Below are positions 37,009 through 46,484 of a DNA stretch of 64,000 bases, in pieces. Each line of letters opens with the position of its first letter. Within the stretch, counting starts at the first letter, position 1. Below the pieces are notes generated by a model. The model searched no databases. It had not been told where the DNA came from and saw only the letters and a program-made list of their open reading frames with translations. Source of the stretch: Eutypella sp. D-1 (taxonomy: Eukaryota; Ascomycota; Sordariomycetes; Xylariales; Diatrypaceae); NCBI GenBank assembly GCA_023313575.1, contig JAJTTP010000009.1:1736001-1800000 (forward strand), read 5' to 3'. The translations under genes and the position numbers were made by a program.

Positions 37009-37593
37009 TCGTTCGAGTTGGACGTCGACTATGTGTGAGACAATAGCAGTTCCAGGATTGGAAAAGTTGAACAAGAAACATCTGTGTATGCCCAGTATAC
37101 ATAGAATATGTGGGAATTCAATCTCCTGAATTAGTCTCCCTCGCCCAACTCGAGGAGAGACCGAGTGATCTTAGGCCGGGGATTTAATAGCCTCAATTTT
37201 GGATCACGTAACCTCGTACACTCCTTTCTTTCTCCCGATATACACTAGTTACTTAGAGTCCCAGACTCTGTGCCGAGTGCTGTGAAGATTTTCTCTCTAC
37301 AGTGCCTCATGTCAGTACTTTAAGGTTGCCTTTAAAGCAGCGAATGTGACCTTGCGCAATTCAGTGGCTAAGACGGGTATATCGTAGATTGATTCGACTA
37401 TTGACTAATCCCATCAGGTACTTTCAAGAAACTCTCATCGACCTCCTTTTCAACACTGAGCGCCTACCCGTAGAGAATGAGAGCGGGCGAGCAAGTGATC
37501 AGGCCGGGGACGGGTAACTTCCCAGAGGCGAACTCGCTGCTACCCAGTCTCATACGCACTCTATTGAACGGACCAGAGGGGTTAGGGAGTAGT
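37009..37593. other. Intergenic, convergent 3' regions
   Basis: This region lies between the 317-aa secreted-protein gene and the minus-strand cysteine-rich peptide gene. No repeat or coding signal was seen. Confidence 0.5.
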
Positions 37594-37767
37594 CTAGCAC
37601 TTCCGCGGAGTGCAGGTGGTAGGGCTCGCCCCATCACAGCAGAGCTGCTGTCCGCTCACGCATGCAGAACAGTTCTGGCGGATGACGAGCTTGCCCTCGG
37701 CCTCGGTGGGGGCAGCAGTTGCGAAGGCCGCGGAAAGGGCGATGACGATGACGGAGAAGAACTTCAT
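37594..37767 (-). CDS. Small secreted cysteine-rich peptide, 57 aa
   Basis: A 57-codon open frame runs from an ATG at 37767 to TAG at 37594-37596. Residues 1-19 form a textbook signal peptide: Lys at position 2, the hydrophobic core FFSVIVIALSAAF, and an ATAA end. A short acidic stretch (PTEAEGKLVIR) could be a propeptide. The last 27 residues hold six cysteines at 33, 36, 43, 44, 52 and 57, in the pattern C-x2-C-x6-C-C-x7-C-x4-C, which would allow three disulphides. Upstream are a TATA box (37985-37992) and a possible 5' UTR intron with a GTGAGA donor and a TTTCTCAG acceptor. This is the hallmark of fungal small secreted proteins (effectors, antimicrobial or signalling peptides). I do not recognise a named family, and activity is unknown. 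Confidence 0.75.
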   Translation of the reverse strand: MKFFSVIVIALSAAFATAAPTEAEGKLVIRQNCSACVSGQQLCCDGASPTTCTPRKC

Positions 37768-39767
37768 TTTGGCGACTCGGGAGGCTGGTATAATACTGTG
37801 TCAGCTAAGACGTCCTGAGAAAGAATTTCATTTACTCCTACTACGTGCCGTCGGCTCGTGTAGGCGTGGGGCTATCTCACCTTGAATAGCAAGAGGACTT
37901 TGAATATGGCCCTTAGTGTTTGAGGATGCGGTAGTGTGTCTGAATAAGAAACTTGATCACATTTAAAGGGAAGGCCGTCAAGGTCTTTTATAGACGTCTG
38001 CCGCCAGTCATCCTAGAATTTCGACTGATATGTCCGTATTTCCATCGTATCACTGTACGCCTAGCGCATCCATCGCGTCGCCGGCTGCCCTGCCGAATCC
38101 GATGCCGGCCACAATGCCTCGTCGATAGGCGGACAGCAGAATCCTACTGGAATGGGTCCAAATTCACTGTTTTGCTCGGCTGAATACCTGTTTGACCAAC
38201 AATTTTGTCCTAGTCAGACCCATCTCAAAGCTTTTTGACCCCCCTGTTCACGAATACCGACCCCACTTGCCATCTTATCAGATCATCAGATATGAGATTC
38301 AAGGAATGATAGATGTACTACATCTCTCTTATTTACGTAAACGACCTCTAGCTGAAATCCTTCAGGACCTGGCAACAATGGGTCGCCGCATGATATCGGT
38401 GGGCTAGAGGATTTACTGTTAACCTCTTTCAGCTGAACCGAGCTGAAGGATTTGCCTTATACACAAACGGCACGTTACTGTAGGGTACGGCGCGAACTAA
38501 AAGCCACGCCGTCATCAAGACTCCAGATACACCCGCCACTAACCAGGAAAAGTATCCTCCTCACCCGCGCATTTAACTGCCAAGAAATGGTCATGATAAT
38601 GGCGTTTCTATATAGTAAGCAACGGCATGAACAAACGATAAGGGCGGCGGATGTACATCGGACGTACATACGTAGTTCCGCTACTTCTAAAGATATCTAT
38701 AATTCTCGCCTTCCTACGCCACCCCCTTGCGCCACCTCTTGCTCCGTCACTGTTTCACTGTTAACTAATTAGACTGTAGTAGGAATCCGAGGCGGTTTTA
38801 CCACCTCCGCAATTACTTTAGAATTATTCATCTTCGAGGATCATTAGGCTTAATATCAAGAACTGTACACGAATTGGCTTCTTAATTAGACAACCATCCC
38901 CAGTTTGAAAATGGTCAAGCAACATGTAACAATATACCACTACGATAGAATAGTGGCTGAAAGCCACCAGCTCGTTCTACAACTTACAATACGGAGCCAT
39001 GGGTGTATAGTGAAATGGAGGCTAGTGTTCGCTGGAATTACTTGTGCTATTAAGAAAGAGAGCGACGGCTTTTCCTTGTTCATAGAGATTTAGTCACAAC
39101 TCGAGCAATTGCTTCATGAAAGGCCTTATCACCCGCCTTCCATACTACACCAACCCCTATTCCTTAAAAATGGATAACATCCTCCCCAGAAACGTCTCGG
39201 CAGAGGCACATGGGCAGGAGGGCCGACATTTAGATTACTTCAGCACCCCCGGCCGCCACCTGGGCGTGCCAAGATATGTTATACACAATTCTCAGCACCG
39301 CCACTGCTAACAGAACATCCTCGCTTTCCTATTCGCCTGGTTTTAGTTGATGTTCATGGGTGGTGATGGGGCTCTTCTCCGTCACGGTGGTTTCGAGTGG
39401 GGCCCTTACAGGGGCGGCCCGGGGGCTGTCATCGTCCTAGTTTCTGATTCGTCACGAAAGAAGGGATGTTGGTTCCAGATAACTTATGAGTCTGCTTCCC
39501 GATATCTCGGCTCAAATCTCGTTGAAGGATCTGAGGCTTCGGGCCATGGATGTAACTATCAGCCTTGCCAGCCAACTACCAGCGTGGCTACGCAGGGAGA
39601 ATAGGCAGTTATAATTAACACAGAAGTAATCGTAAGCTGACGAAGGGTTCCGGGCCAGACTCCAAAGGTAGGAAACACCTCAAACTAGAATGTTATAATA
39701 CCTTATTCATTCCCTAAACATGGCTGTATTACCATCTAGACACATTTAACCAGCCCTTATTCTAATT
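37768..39767. other. Intergenic region, 2.0 kb
   Basis: This is the upstream region of the cysteine-rich peptide gene (minus) and of the DUF3431 gene (plus). Composition is AT-rich. No open frame looks like a protein and no repeat was recognised. Confidence 0.45.
37985..37992 (-). promoter_or_regulatory. TATA box for the cysteine-rich peptide gene
   Basis: TATAAAAG on the minus strand lies about 220 bp upstream of the peptide ATG. The distance is long unless the leader holds an intron; a GTGAGA..TTTCTCAG pair fits between them. Confidence 0.45.
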
Positions 39768-40983
39768 ATGTTAACAGCTCGCCGTTCTCTTCCATGTTTG
39801 ATTGCATTTGTTTGTCTTTCTGCCTGGGTTATTACTCGAGATTCTGCCTTGAGTAATATCCCAGCTTCATCACAAAATAATAATGCATCCGAAGGGCACC
39901 CATATCGCGGCGATGTTGAACTCGTAGTTGCAAGCTTGGAAGCGGAAGACAGCTCTTGGATATCAACGTTTTTGCCAAATTGGTATGCCCATATATATGT
40001 GGTCGATGACCCGGGCGCCCCGTTGACGGTTCCGAAAAATAAGGGGCGAGAGGCCATGGTCTACCTCACTCATATTATCAATCACTATTCGAATCTACCA
40101 CCAAAGGTAGGAGCATAATCCCAGCTCGGGGTGAGAGACCCAGCATGCCTTAACTTTAGTAACTGATGTTTTCGCAGTACTAATGATGTCTTTTCTTGTC
40201 AAGTTCCCTGGGTAGAGTTATTTATCAGCCTGATCACGGGAAAAGAAGGGACATATTATACTACATCTTGCGACAAGTGCTAATGGATGACAGTATTATC
40301 TTTATCCATTCCTCAAGGTTTGCATGGCATAACGATGACCCTGACTATGACGCGCTACCTACCTTGCGTAACTTCCGGATTCCATACTTGCAGGAGGCCG
40401 GTTATGTCAACTTAAGATGTGTCTGGGCCGTCGGATGCCCGGAGGAAATCAGGCCTGTCGAGGACGAGGGCCACACAAACGACGGTGTGCCGTCGGCTAA
40501 AGGGATCTTCAAGCAGGCATGGAGTGAACTGATGGGAGAAACACCAGTTCCAGAAGTAGTGGCGGTAAGCTGTTGCTCCCAGTTTGGTGTAACGCGCGAT
40601 ACGATTCGGAGGCGGCCCGTGGAGGATTACATACGCTTCAGGGACTGGCTTCTCGCGACGCCTCTTGAAGACGCATTGAGCGGACGGGTCTTTGAGTTCT
40701 CGTGGCATAGTAAGTTGCCTCTATGGCATCACACCTTACAAGCTTCTCCTTGCTTGCGCGTTCTAACGGATAAACCTGGGTAGTCATTTTCGGAAAAGAG
40801 CCCGTGCATTGTCCATCGGCGGAAGATTGCTACTGCAAAACTTTCGGCATCTGCGATATTGCCTGTACCGAAATGGCTTGCGAGGATAGATATACACTAC
40901 CGCCGTTCTCCACGCTACCGGAGGGCTGGCCCAGAGTGGGCTGGGAACGGGAAGAGAGGAACTTCACGGGACCGCTGCGCTAA
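39768..40983 (+). CDS. DUF3431 protein, probable type II membrane or secreted (possible disrupted splice)
   Basis: The best in-frame model joins 39768-40106, 40229-40709 and 40784-40980 plus stop, giving 339 residues. An N-terminal hydrophobic anchor (CLIAFVCLSAWVI) follows basic residues, typical of Golgi or secreted proteins. The DUF3431 core is clear: VVASLEAEDSSWIS, DDPGAPLTVPKNKGREAMVY, then WHNDDPDYD, VNLRCVWAVGCPEEIRP, CCSQFGVTRD and GRVFEFSWH. The C-terminal exon encodes IFGKEPVHCPSAEDCYCKTFG, a conserved Cys-rich end. DUF3431 proteins resemble glycosyltransferase-like folds, but the activity is unproven. The odd point is the first intron. The consensus TACTAAT branch and first AG (40203) give a frameshift, while the in-frame acceptor (40228) adds about 20 residues not expected in the family. 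Confidence 0.78.
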
Positions 40984-41545
40984 ATTAATAAAATGGAGGC
41001 AGAGGAACAAGGCAGGTGACGCAGCCTGTAGGTTTTGTTCTATCCTCAACTGCAACTCCATTTATGAACTTTCCAAGGTGATGTAGGTAACACTTCAAGA
41101 CAAGATAGGAGACAGGGCAGTGGAACGTCAACGGCAGCCGCGGGCCCCTTTTTGATGAGATATGTGGTATGCATTTAACCAAGATCCATAGATACCTCAG
41201 CTCAACAAATTTAGCTACGCCGTACCAATCACACTTGCTCTGTATCGATCTGTACCAATCTGACGCACCTTACCTACCACGCTAAGTAATATTTGGTTAG
41301 CATGCCCATCTATAGCTCGTGATAGGTACCCACATAAAAATATCTGGGGATGAAGTAAACTTTATTTATGTGGCAGCTCGGGTAGTCAGGTACGTATTTA
41401 ATTAAATACTTTTAAGTACAGGTTGGAACCAACCTGGGCACCGATTAAACCGACAGCGGTCACGATTTTCGATTTTTGTCCCCCCCTTCAACCTCCGAAT
41501 ACCTACCTATATATAGGGTAAAGAGACGGGAAGGCTGCCACGAAG
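40984..41545. other. Intergenic region upstream of TSC13
   Basis: AT-rich promoter DNA. TATATATA at 41508-41515 is only 31 bp before the TSC13 ATG, probably too close to be the functional TATA box unless the leader is extremely short. Confidence 0.45.
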
Positions 41546-42704
41546 ATGACCAGTGTAAAGCTCAAGGTGTCCAACCGATGTAAGTTATCATTAGTAAAGC
41601 ACAAAAAAGCACAATAAAGCACAATAAACTATGGCCAACCCCTCTATAAAAGAAAAGTGAGTGGCTAATATTAGACCTATTCGGGTTTCCATTGCAGCTC
41701 CTAAGAAGCCCATCAGGGGTCTTCCTACCGAGATTGAGCTCCCACACGATGCCAACGTCGAGTACGTCAAGAAGCAGTTGGCCAAGGCTACCCGTATTGC
41801 CGACTTCAACCGCATTGGCATCTTCGACCCCGTGTCCAAGAAGACCCTGAAGGACAGGAACTCCCTGATCCGGGAGCAGGAGGAGGTCATCAAGCATGGG
41901 GAGATCCTCGTTAAAGATCTCGGTATGTCGTGATGTCTATAGATTCCCATGTAAGGCCATGCTATGTGAGGGAATTGGACACTGACCAAAAATCTAGGCC
42001 CCCAGATCGCATGGCGAACGGTCTACATAGTCGAGTACCTGGGTCCGCTCATCTTCCACCCGCTCTTCCTCGGCCTCCGACACCACATCTACCCGCCTCT
42101 ATACCAGCTCTTCAAGGGCGTGCTGCCGGAACCGATCTCTGGCACCGATTTGTCGAGCACCCAAAAGCTGGCGTTCGGGATGATCGTAGCGCACTTCGTC
42201 AAGCGGGAGCTGGAGACGGTGTTTGTGCACAAGTTCTCCGCCAACACGATGCCGGCCATGTTCATCATCCGAAACTCCTTCTTCTACTGGGCCGCGGCCG
42301 GCTTCCTGGGCGCGCTCGAGATCTACGCGCCCTTCTCGCCCGCCGCCCGCCTCCCCGACTGGAACCTCCTCACCTACGCCGGCCTCGCCCTGTACGTCTT
42401 TGGCGAGCTCGCCAACGCCAACGTCCACTACTACCTCTCCACGCTGCGGAAGCCCGGCGAGACCGCCCGCAAGATCCCCCGCGGCCACGGCTTCGGCCTC
42501 GTCACCTGCCCCAACTACATGTTCGAGATCATCGCCTGGGCCGGCGTCATCGCCGTCACCCGCAGCCCCGCCCTGACTCTCTTCATCTCCATCGGCAGCT
42601 ACTTCATGTGGACGTGGGCCTGGGGCAAGGAGAAGGCCTACCGCAAGCAGTTCGGCGACAAGTACAAGAAGAAGCGGTCCGTCATCCTCCCTGGACTTCT
42701 CTAG
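41546..42704 (+). CDS. TSC13: Very-long-chain enoyl-CoA reductase (Tsc13)
   Basis: Exons 41546-41579, 41698-41922 and 41998-42704 give 321 residues, close to the family's usual 310. Tsc13 is the trans-2,3-enoyl-CoA reductase that carries out the last step of each very-long-chain fatty-acid elongation cycle in the ER, using NADPH and feeding sphingolipid synthesis. Residues about 1-85 form the ubiquitin-like N-terminal domain (VKLKVSNRSPKKPIRGLP through LVKDLG). The rest is the multi-pass steroid 5-alpha-reductase-type domain, with KRELETVFVHKFS, HGFGLVTCPNYMFEI and a lysine-rich C-terminus (KYKKKRSV) on the cytosolic face. The conserved Tyr/His region in HGFGLVTCPNY matches the catalytic area of the family. 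Phases agree at both introns. Confidence 0.95.
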
Positions 42705-43497
42705 GCGAGTGGGCCGGAGACATGTTGAGGGAAACATCGGGCCGATACGGGTCGCGGGGCAGAGTGTCTATGGCGTTCGTATGCCCCCTGCCATATGACC
42801 GATGCTTACGTGAAAGAATTATGATGCATGGATGAGATAGGTTTGGCCCGGTAGGGGGCTTTCTGACGAGACGTACGATGCACATAAGCTCTATGGGAAG
42901 GATTTAGACATAGAGATGGTATATAGAGACGTTGCCAGGAGATACCGATTGCTGCCATATAGAAGCACCGAATAAAGACTTAGCTAGCGTAGGCTCAATC
43001 TGTTAATGTAAATGTGATCACGCCTCTCCATATATACCTGGGCTGAAATTGTTTCCCCTCCCCAGTATCTTGCAATGAATTACAAAACCCAATTATGCAT
43101 AAATCTTAATCAGTAAGTACGACACAAGAGAGGGTCAGTACTATCATTCAACTACAATCGATCTGGCTAAGTAAATTAGTAGCATTCTGCCCTTATTATT
43201 ACCTGATTGTCAAACCCGGTGGCATATGTATAAGTTCGTTACATGTGTGAAGATCGTAGCTTCGTACCTCCTAACTCGTATGCTGCCCTGGCCAAGCACC
43301 ATCCATGCGTGGCATCGGCGGCTCAATGCCGGGCGGCAATGCCCCACGTGCAGGCCCGTCCCAATTAACACAGCTGCACCTACTCGTTCATCGCCTTGAC
43401 CCTGCCGCTATCGTCCCCGTCTGCACCTCCTCCCTGGACGGCCGAACCCCGGTTACGGGCCTTGTGGGACCGTTCGATCGGCCCCTAGCTAGGCTTC
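42705..43497. other. Intergenic, convergent 3' regions
   Basis: AT-rich DNA between TSC13 and the BLOC-1 gene. Nothing recognisable was seen. Confidence 0.45.
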
Positions 43498-44787
43498 TCA
43501 GGCAGAGGAACCCTCGCCTGCCGTCACCGGTCCCTTGCCCTTGTGTATCCGCGCCCCCAGATCTCCAGCCGTAGCCGCACAATCGCTCGGAGCTGCCGTC
43601 GCAGGCGGGGATGTAGAAGCAGAGTTGACCCCCTCCCGAACACCCCGCGCCGCCGCCTTGTCGGGGGTGAAGAAGGCCTCGGTGGCCATGGCGTCGCTCA
43701 GACTCTCGATGATGGCATCGCTGAGGTCGACCTCGACCCTAGACCTCCGGGCGCCATCCTCGCGGCTCTCCCGCCTACTCCCGTCCTCACTTCCACCACC
43801 GCCACTATCGCTATCGCTGCCGCCGGACCAACACTCGCTACAGCTACAACTACCAGCAGCACTCCCCTCATCCCCCTCCCCATCCCCATCCCCATCATCA
43901 CTACTACCACCGCCCTGGCGCACCCTCCTCACCGTATCCTCGAGGACAAGAAAATCCCGCTCGAGCACCTCGGCCCAATTCTGCACGTTACCGAGCTCCT
44001 TGACGACGCGTCCCGCATCGGCGGCCTCGCGGGCAAGCCGATCGGTGTCGCGGCGCAAGCCGGCGGTCGCGCGCGCGACGTCGCGGCCCTGCCGCTCCAG
44101 CCCCGCCGCGTTCCCGTGTAGTTGCGCCGCCCGCCCCTGGAGTTGTCCGTCGAGCAGGTTCGATACCGTTGCTACCAGCGCTGCACGCGCCTCCGCGATG
44201 TGGAGTTGTGCCTCTGCGCTCGGTAGTGATGAGGCTAGTGCCGCTGTCGCTGTCGCCGGGGGTGGCGGCGCTGCGGATGCGGATGCGGTTGCGGATGCGG
44301 GGTGCTGTTGTGGCTGTGTGAGGTTGGGGTTGGGATGGGGATGAGGATTATGATTAGGGGTGGTGTTGGAGGAGGAAGACCCCGCGGTCCCCGCCCGCGA
44401 GGACGTGGACGCCGCCAGGCGCGAGGCGCTGGTGTTGGTGGTGCTGGTGGCGGTGGTATTGGTAGAGGACGGCGGGAACGACGGCGTCCTCAGGGGCAGG
44501 ATGCCCGGGGCAGCTGCGGCTGCGGCTGGCGGCGGCGGCGGGCTGGTCCCGGGGACGCCTTCGTTTGCTCCCCTCCCCGCCGGCGCCGGCCCATCTACGG
44601 CCAGGCCAGAACCGGATCCAGAGCGACTGCTGCTGCTGCCGCCGCTTCGTCCCGCACTATTCTTGTTGTTGGTGTCCTCGCCATTGCTTCTGGGATCCCC
44701 CGGCGGCGCAGACGAGGATGCTGGTGGTGGCGGTGGTGGTGCCGCGCTCGACGACGGCGTCGCCGCGGTAGCGGCTGGTGTAGACAT
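43498..44787 (-). CDS. BLOC-1 subunit 1 (GCN5L1/BLOS1) homologue with long disordered extensions
   Basis: A single exon starting at an ATG at 44787 encodes 429 residues. Residues about 200-300 form the GCN5L1/BLOS1 coiled-coil domain: EARAALVATVSNLLDGQLQG, then LHGNAAGLERQGRDVARAT, then VKELGNVQNWAEVLERDF. The last block matches the most conserved stretch of BLOC1S1 (KEIGDVENWA-type). BLOC-1 works in endosomal sorting; in yeast the BLOC-1 complex controls Rab5 cycling. Animal BLOS1 is about 125-150 residues. Here about 195 residues of Ala/Ser/Pro/Thr-rich sequence precede the domain. About 125 Gly/Ser/Asp-rich residues follow it, including a CSCSECWSGG cluster. The extensions are encoded by triplet-repeat-like DNA and are probably disordered. 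Confidence 0.8.
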   Translation of the reverse strand: MSTPAATAATPSSSAAPPPPPPASSSAPPGDPRSNGEDTNNKNSAGRSGGSSSSRSGSGSGLAVDGPAPAGRGANEGVPGTSPPPPPAAAAAAPGILPLRTPSFPPSSTNTTATSTTNTSASRLAASTSSRAGTAGSSSSNTTPNHNPHPHPNPNLTQPQQHPASATASASAAPPPPATATAALASSLPSAEAQLHIAEARAALVATVSNLLDGQLQGRAAQLHGNAAGLERQGRDVARATAGLRRDTDRLAREAADAGRVVKELGNVQNWAEVLERDFLVLEDTVRRVRQGGGSSDDGDGDGEGDEGSAAGSCSCSECWSGGSDSDSGGGGSEDGSRRESREDGARRSRVEVDLSDAIIESLSDAMATEAFFTPDKAAARGVREGVNSASTSPPATAAPSDCAATAGDLGARIHKGKGPVTAGEGSSA

Positions 44788-46484
44788 GCTGGATCAAACT
44801 AGGCCAAGGAAGGGCCTTGAACGAACGCACGGTTTAATAGAATAATGTATGCCAGGTCAATTCCTTGAGGTGGGGGAGATCTTGGTTCGCCCTCTGGGCG
44901 GATTCAGTGTTTTGTTCAGGATCGCTTGGCTTATATGCAACGAAACAAATATGTATAAAACTAGATGGAATCAATTTAGGTAGAAGCGGCCCCGTAAGCC
45001 CTGGTGTCACGCCTATATATACAGGAGCTGGGGCAGCGCGGTGGGTATTTGTCCTATAACTATATCACTATTAAGGCTAGATGTTACTTATGATGTAGAA
45101 AAGGGAGGGCTAAGTACTAAGTAGTAGGTAGGTGGGTAGGTCGGTGGGTAGTGGATGCAGGTGAATGAATTGAGTGGATAAGTAAAAGGGTTCAATCCAA
45201 GTTGTGTAGGTTATTTATGTTTGTGGGATGATGAATCTGATATAATTATGTACTAAAGGTAGGTATACCTAGATAGGTATATGTAGATCATATGTAGGTC
45301 AAGGCCAGGCCTGCCTTTATGTACGGTAAGAAGAATATGCACACCTAGGTGGCTCGGTCCTCGATTTGATTCGCGGTTCGAGGCTTCTCTTTTTCCTGAA
45401 TTCGTACGTACCCTGCATCGCAATGTAGTGTAGCGTACAGTCATAAATAATAATGCGGGGTTGGATCTAAGTATCTACGGATTTTCCCTTTTGAAGGCCT
45501 CCCTCCCTCCTTTGTTGGACAGCGCGGCGGCGGCTGCATCATGCATTGTGCCGGCAGCGGCATCAAGCGTAAGCCAAGCCGTGCCACTTGACTGGAATTG
45601 ACCACCACACCACACCACAACACCATAACCACACAGTCCAAAGGCATCAAGTACTAAAGGCGGTGCGGTTTGTCCTCGGGAGAGTTTTGAGACTGAAGTG
45701 CCCTATGCTTTAGTACTTGTTTCATGCCTTTTTTTTCTTCTTGTATACTGTGTTATGCCCCTGATGTAGTACAGCAGTAGTGTGAGTTAGCATATTTAAG
45801 ATATCATCTAAGTGCACTCTTTTCTGTCTTTCTTTTTTTGGGTGGAAAAAAGAGTCGCCTTTTTATTCCAAACATTACCAGTAACGTTCTCTCTACTTTT
45901 ACATCATCAAATCCGATCCCGCCGCACGCCGCGCACGCCAATAGAAAAAAGAGAACCACAATAATAACAAAAAAACAGAACGCCATGATCCCGCCTCCTT
46001 AACCCGGGAGGGGGTTTCGATGCAAATGGTCTCGGAAACTCCTTTTTTCCTCCTCTCTGTTCCCTTCCCCTAGATTGTCGATGTCTAGACTGAAGCAGAC
46101 TTTTGCCCTTCTTGTGTGCCCTTTCTTTTTTTATACCCACACATACATATATGCAACGCGTCTTCAAGACAAGAAAGAGATTTCACATAAAAGAGCGTTT
46201 CTGGAAAATACCATCCAAGCCGTACTGTCGTGGATCATACATAAGCTGAGCTTCGTTGTTGTTGTTTTTTTCGTGTATCAAATTTTTGCTTTGCCCTAGT
46301 TGCCCGTCGCATTCTGTACTCTTTCAAGGTTTCTCGGTCGTATAAACGGGCGAGGGAATAGTGGATGCCTGTTTCTCGTGTTGAAATGCTTGAACCCCGA
46401 GGAACTGTATCGTAAGTTGGGTTATGATTCTGAATATGAAGTGTGGGTCATCCTATAGGAAAGCAAGCCGGGGACCTGGATTTA
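44788..46484. other. Intergenic region, 1.7 kb
   Basis: This holds the promoter of the BLOC-1 gene and the 3' region of SOG2. It includes a GGTAGGTGGGTAGG tract (45122-45155) and AT-rich, poly-A/poly-T DNA at 45720-46270. No gene was seen. Confidence 0.5.

Noticed and set aside
38050..38131. Minus-strand frame reading RILLSAYRRGIVAGIGFG
   Set aside because: Peptide-like and Gly-rich, but there is no start codon, only about 37 codons, and no upstream exon joins in phase.
43535..44344. Plus-strand open frames opposite the BLOC-1 gene
   Set aside because: They are Ser/Pro/Arg-rich shadows of triplet-repeat-like DNA; the minus strand carries the conserved coiled-coil block.
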